Notes: generated from the letters alone by a model not told the origin. A stretch of 64,000 bases of DNA from Prinia subflava (GCF_021018805.1 NW_026960607.1:2792501-2856500); one strand, 5' to 3'. Numbered from the stretch's first letter, positions 1 to 11,552 are shown. Made by a program: numbers and translations.

Positions 1-379
1 TAAATGATATTTAATACTCCCCAAAGGGCTCAACAGTTTAGATTTGATAAGAGAATGTGGAAAATGAATGCATTATTTTCTTGCCTTTTTGTGGTGCTGT
101 GATTCTGTTATTCATGGAAGGCTCTATTTTAATACACTTTATGCTTTTACTAACATTTCAACATTTCAATGTAAAAGAAAAAAAAGAGTCTTTTATCATT
201 CATATTGAAAAAAGTGCTTAAGTTTTAATCCACACATAGCCAGTAACTGCTATTTGATCTTAAAGGATGGCACTCAAACTATAGAAAGGCAAGGACTAAG
301 ACATTCTTAATGGTGTAAATGTTATAGTGCATCTCATTTATTGAAGGGACCATAATTATGCAGAGCCATTACAGTGGAT
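1..379. other. AT-rich intergenic sequence
   Basis: I see no gene, known repeat or conserved motif here. The sequence is AT-rich single-copy-looking DNA up to the target-site duplication of the first LTR element. Confidence 0.6.
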
Positions 380-385
380 ATTCAT

Positions 386-789
386 TGTTGTTGTTTAAAT
401 TTATGGGGGGTCCCCGGGGAGTGCCCCCCGGAGACCCCCGGGGTCTTTTGGGTTCGTGGTATTCCCGGGCTTGCAGGCAAGGAGACTCAGATGCCGGTGG
501 GATGCTGATGAGGTGAGGGTTTATTCACTGAGGGAGAGGGGAAGGGGGGAGGGGGAAGGGGGGGAGAGGAGAGAGGAGCGTCCGGACGCCTCCAGGGGAA
601 GAGGGGCAAGAGGGGGGGGCCTTCTGCCTTAGCATTCTTATCACAGAGGTTCAAAGGGGCGCGGTAGCATTCTCCAGCCAATGAGGTTACAGATACAGGA
701 TACTGCAGGGAGGGTACAGACTTAGGACAAACCATACATTTTCCAAGGGTGAGCCAGAGCAAACCATTTCCATAAAATGCAATCCCACA
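386..789 (-). repeat. 3' LTR of the non-autonomous element
   Basis: This 404-bp LTR reads TG to CA on the minus strand. A poly(A) signal AATAAA (minus) lies at 520-525. Compared with the partner LTR at 2664-3068 I count about seven substitutions and one indel, all within roughly 449-510. The remaining 340 bp look identical. Confidence 0.88.
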
Positions 790-810
790 AGTCACCCTTT
801 TTTTCTTTAA
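790..810 (-). promoter_or_regulatory. Polypurine tract
   Basis: On the minus strand an A-rich then G-rich purine run ends directly at the TG of the 3' LTR. This is the expected place and composition for the plus-strand primer in reverse transcription, and it fixes the element's orientation. Confidence 0.7.
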
Positions 811-1805
811 AATGTGAGAAGAGAAATATGACATATGACAATTAACAATTTAAAAAATGAAACAGTAATTACAGTTTTGCAGCATGAAACCAAATACAAT
901 TGCAGTAAGGATTATGTTATACGGTGAACAGTTGATCTGACCTTGTAATTGCAGTAGACGGGTTATGTGAGTTTATATTGCAAGATTTGAAACAAGTTAA
1001 CAAATTTGTTTGAGCCTTTCCAGCGTGACTGGCCTAATAGTGTCTAGTCTTTTCCAACTGGCTTTTCAGACCACCATAGCCCCCAGCTTAGGCTGAGGCG
1101 CTGACCTCTGCTCCCATTCCAGGGACAGGAAAACACGTGGAGTTCCCCGGGCTCCACACACGGCTTCAGATTCTCACAGATCTGAGCCAAACCACTCCTT
1201 TCACTTTCCAACTGGTTCAACCGAAAGGAAAAGACCCCCAGTTTTAGGTCATCAAAAGAAAAACAAAAGAAAAAAACTACAAAAACCGTCAAATACTTTC
1301 TCAGACACCAATTTAGGTTATCAATCACCCTCAGAACTAACTGAGGACAGCATAAACCCAAAAGCGTTACAGATTCAATAGTCTACACTACTGAATCGCG
1401 CCTTACAAGAAGACAATCCAAAAACTGCTTCCCTTGGATCCACACTTGTGACCTGAAAAGGCCTCTGCTTTCTAAATTAGAAAACAGGGGAATCTGCAAT
1501 ATGAACACACACAAAAGCTAGAAAGGCATAATTGTAAAACTACTTCATGGGGATGGGAAGGAAATGGAGGGGTTTGGGACACCCTGCTGTTTGGCCAGAA
1601 CAGCTAGGGACAGGGGCAGAAAAACAGGGAAAGGGAATCGAAGTAGCATTAACAATTATACAAGGCTGTAAAACTGGTATTACAAATTCACTTTAGCTTT
1701 GGGGTTTGCTTTCTTAGCGTTTACCTTGTGGGACTTGAAAAGCGGAAGATGGGACTGAGAGCACATGGCCATGGTGGCCATGCGGTCACAGAGCAGCACG
1801 TGGTG
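811..1805 (-). other. Interior of the LTR element, 3' half
   Basis: About 1 kb between the GC-rich block and the polypurine tract. Composition is close to the genome average. The open frames are short and show no retroviral or host protein motif that I recognise, and I assign no function. Confidence 0.5.
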
Positions 1806-2642
1806 TTAGCTGTGCCGTGCCGGGTTTAGCAGGAAGGGGTTAACTCTCGGGGGTTTGTTAAGGGAAAAGGGGTTAGGGAGAATGAGCAGCGAGGGGAGGA
1901 GGGGGTAAGGGTAAGGAAGGAGGTTACACAATTTACAAAACCGAGTTTTGGAAGGTGCGGGGCTTGGGCACAACTGAAGACTGCTTTTTCCTTCTCTGAT
2001 GGCCGTCTGGCTGAGTTCCTTTCGCTGCTGTCCAGGGCTGCTTGTCCGCGTGGCTTCTCCCGGTGCTGGGGCCCGCGCGCGCTGCGGCGGGGCTGGGGCC
2101 ACGTGTTGGCTCCGCCGGGACTGCCCCGCGCCGCGGCCGCGCCGGGCCGGGGCCGCTCCGCCGCCGGGGCCGTGCCGGGCCGGGGCCGCTCCGCCGCCGG
2201 GGCCGCGCCGTGCCGGGGCCGCTCCGCCGCCGGGGCCGCGCCGTGCCGGGGCCGCTCCGCCGCCGGGGCCGCGCCGCGCCGCGGCTGCCGCGGGCCGGAG
2301 GGTGCCGCGCCGCTGCCGCGCAGCCCGCGCCGCCGAGCCGAGGCGGGCCGGGGCCGCGCCGGGGCTCACGCTGGAGCCTCGCCGTGGCGGAGCCGCGCCG
2401 GCCCCACGCCGCGCCACCCGGCGGGGCTGCGCGGCCCGCGCAGCGCCGAGGCGGGCCGGGACCCGGGCCCGCGCCGGGCTGGTCGGCGGTGGTGGGACAG
2501 CCGCGTGGTGGCTCACGAGGTCTCTGCGCGGTGGGGGAGGGGCCGCCCCGGGCCGCGATGGCCCAGAACGGCCGCTCCACCGGAGACGGCACCGAGACGG
2601 AGTTACCATGGTCCATCCTGCCCCAGGGTCGTCGATGCCGTT
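1806..2642 (-). other. GC/CpG-rich cargo block inside the LTR element
   Basis: A strongly GC- and CpG-rich stretch follows the primer site in the element's sense direction. Long open frames exist on both strands because the composition lacks stop codons. On the sense strand two overlapping frames start at ATGs at 2616 and 2609 and give Pro/Arg/Ala/Gly-rich products of 227 and 267 residues with 11-residue repeats from the tandem array. I see no catalytic motif or known domain. It resembles a vertebrate promoter-proximal CpG island more than a retroviral leader, so capture of host DNA is possible. That origin is inference. Confidence 0.5.
2146..2277. repeat. 33-bp tandem repeat, four copies
   Basis: The unit begins at 2146, 2179, 2212 and 2245, exactly 33 bp apart, with a few differences between copies. 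The unit length is a multiple of three, so every frame across it reads as an 11-residue repeat. Confidence 0.9.
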
Positions 2643-2661
2643 GCCCGACGTTGGTGCGTCA
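2643..2661 (-). promoter_or_regulatory. Degenerate tRNA-Lys-like primer binding site
   Basis: Two bases inside the 5' LTR the minus strand starts with TGACGC and continues with CCAACGT and GGGC. It differs from the primer-site pattern of tRNA-Lys(1,2) by one inserted base and about two substitutions. Position and similarity support a primer site, but the identification is by eye. Confidence 0.5.
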
Positions 2662-2663
2662 TC

Positions 2664-3068
2664 TGTTGTTGTTTAAATTTATGGGGGGTCCCCGGGGAGT
2701 GCCCCCCGGAGACCCCCGGGGTCTTTTGGGGTCGTGGTGTTCCCGTGCTGGCAGGCAAAGAGACTTCAGACGCCGGTGGGGTGCTGATGAGGTGAGGGTT
2801 TATTCACTGAGGGAGAGGGGAAGGGGGGAGGGGGAAGGGGGGGAGAGGAGAGAGGAGCGTCCGGACGCCTCCAGGGGAAGAGGGGCAAGAGGGGGGGGCC
2901 TTCTGCCTTAGCATTCTTATCACAGAGGTTCAAAGGGGCGCGGTAGCATTCTCCAGCCAATGAGGTTACAGATACAGGATACTGCAGGGAGGGTACAGAC
3001 TTAGGACAAACCATACATTTTCCAAGGGTGAGCCAGAGCAAACCATTTCCATAAAATGCAATCCCACA
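2664..3068 (-). repeat. 5' LTR of the non-autonomous element
   Basis: This 405-bp partner of the 386-789 LTR contains AATAAA (minus) at 2799-2804. Outside it lies the TSD copy ATTCAT at 3069-3074. Confidence 0.88.
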
Positions 3069-3074
3069 ATTCAT

Positions 3075-3649
3075 GGCACTGTATCAAGCAGTATCTCTGA
3101 ATTTTTTATCAACTCCATGAGACTGAATGAAGTAACTGTTTTTTTTCAGTGCATTCCACTTTTTCTCCTATTTAAATCAACTTTCTGTGAAAGACTGTGT
3201 TGTTGCATAAATATCCATGGCTGCAGCAGCAAAGGAATTTAGGAAGACCAGAAACGTGGAGGCTGTATAAGGGCTGGTTGAGTTATTGTTAAAGTGAACT
3301 TGATCCTTTTTTAAAATTTATTTTGTAGCACTTTCTGTACCATCTTCTGTTCATAAGTTTGACTCATATCTGAGCAATGTTCTAGTGCTGTGGGCACTTT
3401 TTAGCTCCTTGTAGGAAAGTACAAATTAATGATCACTGCTTATTCAAAATGCTTTTCCAGCGGTGCTTTTCCTACTGATTATTAGCATGAAGGGGTTACA
3501 AAGCTGACCACACAGAGCAAGTACAGATTCCTCATAGGTTTAGGAATCACCAGGTTTTGTGATGCTGTTTATTATTCAGAAAGACTGAATTAATAACTAT
3601 AAATTACATTGTAATAATGACATTGATATTGGAGAAGAACTTTTTACAA
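3075..3649. other. AT-rich intergenic sequence
   Basis: No gene, RNA or repeat recognised. Confidence 0.55.
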
Positions 3650-3921
3650 GGCTGTGCATTGATAGGACAAGGGGTAATTGCTGGAAAACTGAAAGGGAGT
3701 AGATATTTAGATCAGATATAAGAAAATTTTTTTACTATGGAGCTAATGAGGCATTGAAACAGGTTGCCCAGAGAAGTCATGGCTCCCCCATCCTTGGAAG
3801 TGTTTAAAGCCAGGTTGGATGGGGCTTTGATCAACCTGGTCTACTAGAAGGGATCCCAGCCCATGGCAGTGGGGCAGGAACTAGAGGATCTCCCAACCAA
3901 AACCATACTACGATTCCATGA
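3650..3921 (+). repeat. CR1 LINE 3' end
   Basis: The sequence has the characteristic CR1 tail order: an aggttgcccagag segment, then a ccaggttggatggggct segment, and an 'attcYatga' type end. The copy is 5'-truncated and carries no coding part, as is normal for bird CR1 insertions. Confidence 0.88.
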
Positions 3922-4423
3922 CATTTTCCTGGAAACCTTATTCTCATGTAGGGGCCTGAGGAACTGTGTCAAAGGAAGGCAAATTAAGAAGCCAATGCAT
4001 GCTTTTTAAAGCAGTTCCTTTACTGAAATAGCTGTTCAATACCCTAAACCCTCCAGAAAACTGATCCAAGGTCAAAAGTAAGAGCTCTGTCTCCTCAACC
4101 TGACCTTGCATTGGCAACTTTGCTCAAGTGTTTAATCTCAAGGAAAACCAAGACTACATTCTAAAAGTCAGTTTATCAAACCATGCATCTTATCTGACTG
4201 CCTGATTCTATAGGAACTCCTTCTGATATACATTTTCTGCATACAAGAAAAATAACATTAATTAAATGAAAATATATAACAAAGATATTAGATATAAATC
4301 CATCATTACACAGCACAGAACTCTCTCCGTAAGCATAGATATTTTCATATTTCAAAACAAAAAATGGTTAATAACTGAGAGAAAATTGAGGAAACTTCTC
4401 TCTATAATTGTCCAGTATATGAA
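3922..4423. other. AT-rich intergenic sequence
   Basis: Nothing recognisable lies between the CR1 tail and the microsatellite. Confidence 0.55.
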
Positions 4424-4568
4424 GAAGGAAGGAAGGAAGGAAGGAAGGAAGGAAGGAAGGAAGGAAGGAAGGAAGGAAGGAAGGAAGGAAGGAAGGAAGG
4501 AAGGAAGGAAGGAAGGAAGGAAGGAAGGAAGGAAGGAAGGAAGGAAGGAAGGAAAGGAAGGAAGGAAG
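4424..4568 (+). repeat. (GGAA)n microsatellite, about 36 units
   Basis: Almost perfect tetranucleotide array with a single extra A near 4553-4556. An open frame running through it (4266-4745) exists only because four-base units read without stops as a Glu-Gly-Arg-Lys repeat. Confidence 0.97.
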
Positions 4569-5195
4569 ACTTTAAACCTTTACTTCCCCCACTACTGGGG
4601 AAAAAAAGCATCCAAAGAATTTCAAAGAATGATAAATTTACTCTTCAAAATGCACTGTAATACTCTGGAATTTGCAATGAAAAAGATTCCAGACAAGTAT
4701 ACTGTAAAATTACACATATCCACTGAATTTATTCCTAATTATTGACATTATGTTTGAGAAGAGAGGGTGACTCAGAAATCTGCCTCACTGCTCCTATCCG
4801 GTCTTTGACAAATGTCCAGCTGATTTGAATCAACTAAGTTCTCATAGCTCAAAAGATTAAGGCACACAAGACCAGGAAAACTGACTATTTACTCAGTACA
4901 GTGTAGAGTCAGGTTTATTTTATGCAAGGAGTGAGATGAAATATTTGTGAATATTCATCTAGAAATGGCTGTTCTCCAAAGAGGCATCATTTGAGAACAG
5001 GGCTTTTCTCTCATCTCAGAGCATTGGTTACATTTTGGAAAAGCTACTCCAACTACTGAATGCTAAGCTAGAAAAAAAAGAGAAGCTATATCACTGTGTA
5101 TCTAAACTATCAGGTTTTCTATTACCTGGTCGATCATACTGTTCAGTCTTTCTGTTGTTATATAAATTATAAATGTAAAGAGAGCGAACTCCTTT
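4569..5195. other. AT-rich intergenic sequence
   Basis: No gene or repeat recognised. Confidence 0.55.
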
Positions 5196-5199
5196 GCTT

Positions 5200-5640
5200 T
5201 AGCTGCAGGTGGTGGTTTGCTGTCAAAACCTTGGTGGGAATTGCAGGCTGGTGTATTACGACCATTCGATTGCCTCAGAGGCGTTGTCGATGGCACAGCG
5301 AGGAACAAAGGATTTCTCTCCTGAGCCCCAGCCCAGGAGCGGCTGGAAGGAGCCAGCAGCGCCCCGGCCCGGGCATGGTCCCTGTGCTCGGCACTGCGGC
5401 CGTGTCCGTGCCCCGCACAGGCGGGCACAGCGCCCTGGGAGCAGCACGGAGCCGAATGCCGAATTTGCCGCTGCGGGAGGAGGAGGCGGCCGAAGCTGTC
5501 TCCAGAACAAGGGAGCGAGTGTGGCTCTCGGCAGCACAGGGCTGCGGTGAGGGCCGCTTAATGAAGCGTGACAGCTACGGGAGGAACGAAATCACAGCAC
5601 TCGGCAGGCAGGCCATTTAAAATGGTAATACAGGCAGCCC
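5200..5640. other. CpG-rich island, possible promoter or first exon
   Basis: About 440 bp of GC- and CpG-rich DNA stand out sharply from AT-rich flanks. A donor-like gtgagg follows gctgcg near 5544. Open frames cover it on both strands (the longest is 5096-5620, plus strand), but none shows a domain I know and the composition alone could keep them open. It could be a CpG island promoter or an unannotated GC-rich repeat; I cannot tell which. Confidence 0.4.
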
Positions 5641-6769
5641 TCTTCTCATCCCAGCGCTGACACTACTCAGCATCTGCCTGTGCCACTCATTCTGCGCACA
5701 TTGTCAGGTGGATATCAAAACAAGCACAGCAGGCAAATAAATACGCGAATCTGAGCAAATATTCTCTCTGCTGCAGGAACTGTAGTCAAGAATGACTGAC
5801 AGGAACTCAGTGCTACTGATGATCTTGTTTTTTTCTGACTACACTCTGTAGGTTATTTCTTGTCATGCCCTGCATTTCAGATTACTTGTATAGGTCTCTG
5901 GTAAACTGCCCCAGTGATATTGGTGTGTAAGATTATAATCTGAACTAGCTGTGTTACATCAGATTGCTGTCTGAAGAAAAGTCAGGGATAAACTTTTTGT
6001 GGTTTAATGATGGAAGTGTATTTGCTAAGATTTAATAGAATAGTTATGAATAGATCAGAGATCTTGAATTGCTGCTTTCATAATTTTGCTGCTTCAACTG
6101 TATTGGGATTAAATGGAAAAACAATAGTTTATTTGTTTGTTTGTTTCTAATTTCAAAATTTTAGGTTCAAAATAGGCAAAGTCTATTAGGTCTTCATGGA
6201 TCTGTTATTAAGAGAAGTGATGGTCTGACCACAGTCTGTTGCACAGACACTATTTTATTGGAAATAAGGCCCAATAAATTCTTACTTTGTAAGTATAAAA
6301 ATTACATCTATGATATTTAGAGAGGCAACTTCTTTTTCTCAGTCTGGAAGCCCAGTTGAGAGTGTTAGCATCCACATAGATTACTTCCATCTTGACAGAG
6401 AGCTTTACCTACTTCAGTAAGATTTGGATCAGGCTCATTACTATCTTAGTTCTTATTTAGAAATTGAAAATACTAATAGTTGTCTACAAAATAAGGTATG
6501 TGAGAAAAAACCCAGTTATTTTTAATAATGCACATTGAGATTATTGCCCTAAGCAATTCAATGTTACATATTAAAAAGTTATTTTTGTCTCTGATTTCTT
6601 CTGCTTGTATGACTCCTCTTTTGCATGTGGACGTCTCCCTGCTTACCTCAGGTTTCTTTATATTAACTCATATTTATTTATCATTAGTTCTTCCTCATTC
6701 ACCACCTGCTTCTCTTCTCCTGTCCCTCAGACTGTCTGTATTGAAGCAACTGAAAGTGATATATGGTGC
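5641..6769. other. AT-rich intergenic sequence
   Basis: There is a short (TTTG)n-like run near 6130 and otherwise nothing recognisable. Confidence 0.55.
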
Positions 6770-7182
6770 TTAGGGTCCAGAGCACAGGTCATGTGAGGAG
6801 TGGCTCAGGTAACTGGGGATGTTTAGCCTGGAGAAAGAGTGTCAGAAGTGACCTTATCACTCTCTGTAACTGCCTCAAATGTGGTTGTAGTGAGGTGATT
6901 GTTGGTTTCTTTTCCCAGGTAAGAAGTGATAGGATAAGGGGAAATAGCCTTAAGTTGGGCCAGAGGAGATTTAGATTGGATATTAGAAACAATTTCTTCA
7001 CGGAAACATTTTCAAAGCATTGGAACAGGCTACCCAGGGAAGTGGTCAAGTCACCATCTCTTGAGGTATTTAAGTGGCTCTTAGCAATATGGTTTAGTGT
7101 TGTACTTGGTAGTCCTGGGTTAATGGCTGGACTTGTTGCTCTTAAGGGTCTTTTCAGCCTAAATGATTCTGTGATTCTATGA
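6770..7182 (+). repeat. CR1 LINE 3' end
   Basis: Typical CR1 3'-UTR sequence, including tttagattggatattag, an 'aacaggctacccaggga' segment and the terminal 'gattctgtgattctatg'. It is 5'-truncated and carries no intact ORF2. Confidence 0.87.
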
Positions 7183-7874
7183 CATATATACTTGGATTTT
7201 TTGAGGCAAGATCCTACCTATAGTTACTGACACACAGATATTAATTGTGTTGCTGCTGGAATGCAGTCTACATCTATTCTGTTTTAGTGTCTGGATGTAT
7301 GTGCTTTTGGTATCCTCTTGCAGTGAATAGAAGACCAATGTCTCAGTAAATTTGGACAGTCTTTGGACAATTATGCAAATGTCTTGCTATATTAAGCTAA
7401 GTTCATGAACCTCAGTGCTAGGCTTATCCAGCTTGCAGTTAGAGGAAACTTCTCCAATTCTGTGATACGTCCTACTGGATTGCATGGAGTATTTTGGTTA
7501 GTGTGTAGAAATGACACTTGAAAGTTAGGTAGTAGTACTAATAATTTGTGCAGCACTTTTTTGCATCTTTAAATAGATCTCAGATAAGAAAACTTGTTTT
7601 ATTTAATTCTAGTTAAAAGAAAAAAATTAAGAAACTCTTCTTCCACTCCCAAGTCTTTCATTCCTCTCATAGAGCTTTTAATTGGGAGAAAAAAAATTAC
7701 TTAATTTTTTCTTTGTTTGCAGAAATCAGCAGTAAGAGAATCATACAATTTCAGGCTGATATGACTGGGTATGAACTAGCCTTTTAAACTATTTTGTATT
7801 TACACATTTTGTTTATGCAACAGTTTTTCAGCTTATATTTTGGAGGAAGAAAATGAGTAAATTATATTAATGTC
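7183..7874. other. AT-rich intergenic sequence
   Basis: No gene or repeat recognised. Confidence 0.55.
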
Positions 7875-8153
7875 TGTTGCTTTGGTTTTTCTGAGATTTT
7901 TTAAAGCTTTCTACTTGCTTGTAAGATAGAGTCAGTTCTTTAGCTAGTGTTGCAATATTAAGGACCAACATTGTTTTCAGGCTGGAAATATGTAAGCAAA
8001 GGACAGTGAACAAAAACAAGAAAGGTTGTTTATGTTCCAAAGCGTGAGAAAGTGAAAGACTGACCCTTAATATTGCAACAGTAGCTAAAGAACTGACTCT
8101 ATCTTACAAGCAAGTAGAAGGCTTTAAAAAATCTCAGAAAAACCAGAGCAACA
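7875..8153. repeat. Long inverted repeat with about 90-bp arms
   Basis: The left arm (about 7875-7966) and right arm (about 8061-8153) are reverse complements with roughly five mismatches, about 95 percent identity. A spacer of about 95 bp separates them. A transcript through it would form a long hairpin. The outer ends lack an obvious TA or 8-bp target duplication, so it may be a palindromic DNA transposon remnant or a local inverted duplication. Confidence 0.85.
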
Positions 8154-11100
8154 AATTTCTATTTTTGAAGAAATGTCCATTCAAGAAGCAAATGTCTCTC
8201 TCTTCATTTTGGAGAAGTTACATTCTTGTGAATGAAAATCAAACATCTTTCAAAAATCATACCATAAGCCATTCTCTACACAGCATGCATTAACCCTGAC
8301 TGCAGCAATTTAAATGCAAAGAGGAAAGAACATAATAGCTGTTTTGTTAATTGTGATATTGATAAGGATTTTAAGGTTTACTTTCTCATTTTTCACAAAC
8401 TGTTCAAATTTCTAGTCTGATGACTGTTTAATTTGGACTGGTTCTTTGGTATGTTTTGAATCACTCCTGGAGCATTTCTAAAAAAAGCTTGTGTATGATT
8501 TCATCATCTCTGAATCATTTCATTATCTCTTACAATGTCCTCAACCTTTCCTCTCCTATGGTTTGATGTACAAAGGAAGGGCAGACTTCTTAAGTCTGTC
8601 AGACATTTTACATATCGTGCAAGCTCTTAAGCTTGTTCATTGCGATAAATATGGCACTTGCAGATTGATGAAACATTTGGCTATGGTATCACTTAGCTAA
8701 AAAGTTAAGGGAATTTGGGAGTTTGCAGCTTTTGCACATTTAAAGTACTTGAAGTTCAATTATGATTTCTTGTTCTTTCCAGATCTTTTCAGTTACTTTA
8801 TCAATGTGTCTGTTGTTATACACAGTTTAGCAATAGTCTGCATGTTGTACACACAGTTTAATTTTTTTCTGAAATAAAAATCACCGAATACTTGTGGCAG
8901 ATAATTTGCCTTTTAATATTTTTACAGCAAGCTTATTCCATGGTCACACTGCATTCATCTAAAGAAATCTTTATTGATACTGCATAACTCCTTAGCTGTG
9001 GAGTTCTACAATAGCTTTTTGATGCACTATTTATGCACTGTTAATTTTTTCATTAGAGGCTGTTATGCTTATTAGTCCTTTACCATAAAGGAAACACTTA
9101 AGGATTCAGCAGTGCATTTGGGTGATATTTTTAGAGTGAACTCATGGACATCTTTCACTACCTTAAGCAAAGTCTCAGGGCGTCACATAAGGGCAGGCAG
9201 TGTAATTGGGCAATGCTTATCTTCGATTATGAGGGCAGATCTAATTTACCATACAAATAATTTTTCATCCCTTTTGCCCATCTCCTTCTCCACTTATCCC
9301 ACTCTTTCTCAGCTCTGCGGATTTTTCCTCTCACCCTTCACACCTACTCATTCCACGCCTCCCAAACAAGGCACAGCACTTGTGTGTCTATTTCCCATTG
9401 TCCTCTGTTCCTCAACTGCTTATTCTGCTCTTTCCTCCCACTTCCAAACTTCTACCTTTCAAGAAGGTAAGTGTAATTTAGGTGTAATGAATGATGAATC
9501 TGATGCTTTCTACTAATTCCTCATTCTCTCCTGTCTTTACTCAGATAATGTGATAGTTTGGACAGCCTTGTTTTTAAAGTATTTGTTTTGACAGGGGCCT
9601 GTTTTTTTAATGTATGCATTTCTGAGAGCACATGTTCCCAGAGGCAAGGTTTTAGCAGAATGTCTTTATTTTAGAAGATGGAGGTTAGTAAGATTAGAGC
9701 CATTTCTTGGTGCTTGTAGAAGTTTGCTCCTTAGCCTCAGGCTCACTCCGAATAAGTCATGCACAGGTAGGCTTTATTCCTGCAGTCAAGACATTCTATT
9801 GTGCTTCAGGAATGAAGCTGTCAGCCATAGTCCTTACACTTTAGACAAACATGTCAGAAGATACTTTTTACCTGCTCACTTCTTTCAAAGGAGAGGAAAA
9901 TGAAATCAGTGTTAAGTCTAGACCCTTAAAGCACATCATCAACTGTGATGGTGCCAAGGGTTAAAATGTTATTGAGATCCCAAGCTAGTTCCCATTGCCA
10001 GTCTGACTTTTGACTTCAACATGGGTTGAAAGAGTTCCTTAAAAAATAAAGCAGCTGTTCAGCTGATGGATAAGCTCTGTGGCAAGCAGAAAATATTGCA
10101 GTAATATTTTAAAAGAAGTGTTTGCTATCTGGCCTCAGAAGCTGTAATTAACCTGTGTGAGGCCAGAGCTATGTACTATGAAAGAGTGAAAAGTATCTGT
10201 GCTGTCTGCAGGAAAGGCTACTCATGTATTTTACAGGCAGTGTAGCATTTTAAAGTATAGACTTTTAAGACTTTAATTTTAAACGACACTGGCATGATCT
10301 GTCACTGCAATATACTGCTGTAAACCATCTTTACCATACTCTGTATTACCTCTGTGGCTGTTTGTTCCTCAGTGGAAACTGAAAGAACAATACAGTCAAA
10401 TTTCATTTCTTGTTGTTTAACACTTCTGCATCACAATAATATGCATAGCTAACAGGTTAACAAGCATGCCCTGCGCACTTTCTTTTTATTGAAAAGATTT
10501 CACGGGTCATAGAAACCTTCTAAAATCTCACAGTACTCTTCAGATCTTGCAGTAATAATAATGTTAGTTTTCCCTTTTCAGTCTTTTCTTCTCTATTGCT
10601 GTCCTACTTTACTGTCACACTCAACCTTTTTTCTACCTTCTGACAGGATGCTACCTTCCATCCAGTCCCTCCAGCAATTATATTATGTGGGTTTGATTTT
10701 ACATTATGGATTTAATGATGCATTAAAAAAGAATCTTGGTAGGAATTAATCATTCTAACTTCACTGGGGCTGGATATCCAAACAAAAATATGTATGAAAG
10801 TTGAAATTATTTCCATCTACAGAAGGACTCCTAGTTTATATGGTGTCAAAAGAAGATATAAAGGGCAGGTAGGTGTGCAATGCAGAAGACTCAACAGGTT
10901 TTCCCCCTCTTGTTTTATTAAAAATACTCTTTTGAAAATGTATTTTGTATAGCATTTTAAACATGAGAAAGAAGGTATCATCCCACTTCTGTAAAATTCT
11001 AAAGAATAGTGAAGTCTTTGAGGTCCTCTGACAGGGTGAAGTTTTCCTGTCACTTAGATCCTCAGTCTTAACAGAAATCAGGATACAATCTAAAGTGCAA

Positions 11101-11552
11101 GAAGCATGGATTGTACTTTATAATCTTGATTATTCATCCTTCTGCTTTTGAAATTAGCTGTCTGGAGTCCCAAAAAATATGCATAAATTTTACATACATG
11201 GTATGCCAAAATACATTTGCCTTTATTTCTTGCATGTCTCGGGAGTGTAAGTGTGCTATTAGTACTAGGCAAGTAACTCATTATGAGACAGAGGGTAGGG
11301 TTTTTTTAACACTAATAAGTATTCCAGAAAACAGGGTTTATTCTGGCTTTTACTTATTCATGTTAATGCAGATCAGCTGTGTTTTGTTTTTGTATCACAG
11401 CGATGGCAAAAAAATCTCAGAATAATTTAAATTTGTGTCACTTGTTTAGTTTTGTTTTTTTTTTTAATTTTAAAAGCTTCTGTTTTGTTTAAAGGTTAGA
11501 AGATTCTGTTCACATGTTTTAGTCATCCAGTCAGGGATGAAAATCCATATGG
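8154..11552. other. AT-rich intergenic sequence (3.4 kb)
   Basis: Small open frames occur, for example at 9112-9516, but none has a recognisable domain, codon bias or splice context. I see no repeat family here. Confidence 0.5.

Larger units (their letters stand above)
386..3068 (-). mobile_element. Non-autonomous LTR retrotransposon without gag/pol
   Basis: Two nearly identical LTRs (386-789 and 2664-3068) enclose 1.87 kb. The 6-bp direct repeat ATTCAT lies immediately outside at 380-385 and 3069-3074, which is a target-site duplication. On the minus strand the LTRs run TG to CA, a purine tract abuts the 3' LTR and a degenerate tRNA-Lys-like primer site abuts the 5' LTR, so orientation is minus. 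A 6-bp duplication and a Lys primer fit a class II (ERVK-like) parent. No gag, protease, RT or integrase motif is visible in any frame of the interior, so it must have been mobilised in trans. The interior instead holds a CpG-rich block with a 33-bp tandem repeat. A diverged solo LTR of the same family lies at 31136-31595. Confidence 0.88.

Noticed and set aside
487..834. 115-residue minus frame in the LTR, repeated at 2766-3074
   Set aside because: It lies wholly in LTR sequence and ends in low-complexity proline. No sign of a protein-coding LTR.
1999..2911. Long plus-strand open frames in the GC-rich LTR interior (1999-2676, 2042-2911, 2103-2795)
   Set aside because: They are antisense to the element, driven by GC content, and have no known domain.
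4266..4745. 159-residue open frame across the GGAA array
   Set aside because: It is open only because the tetranucleotide repeat has no stop codons. The flanks are AT-rich with no coding signal.
5096..5620. 174-residue plus frame over the CpG island
   Set aside because: No domain, start far upstream in AT-rich DNA. Not supported as a gene.
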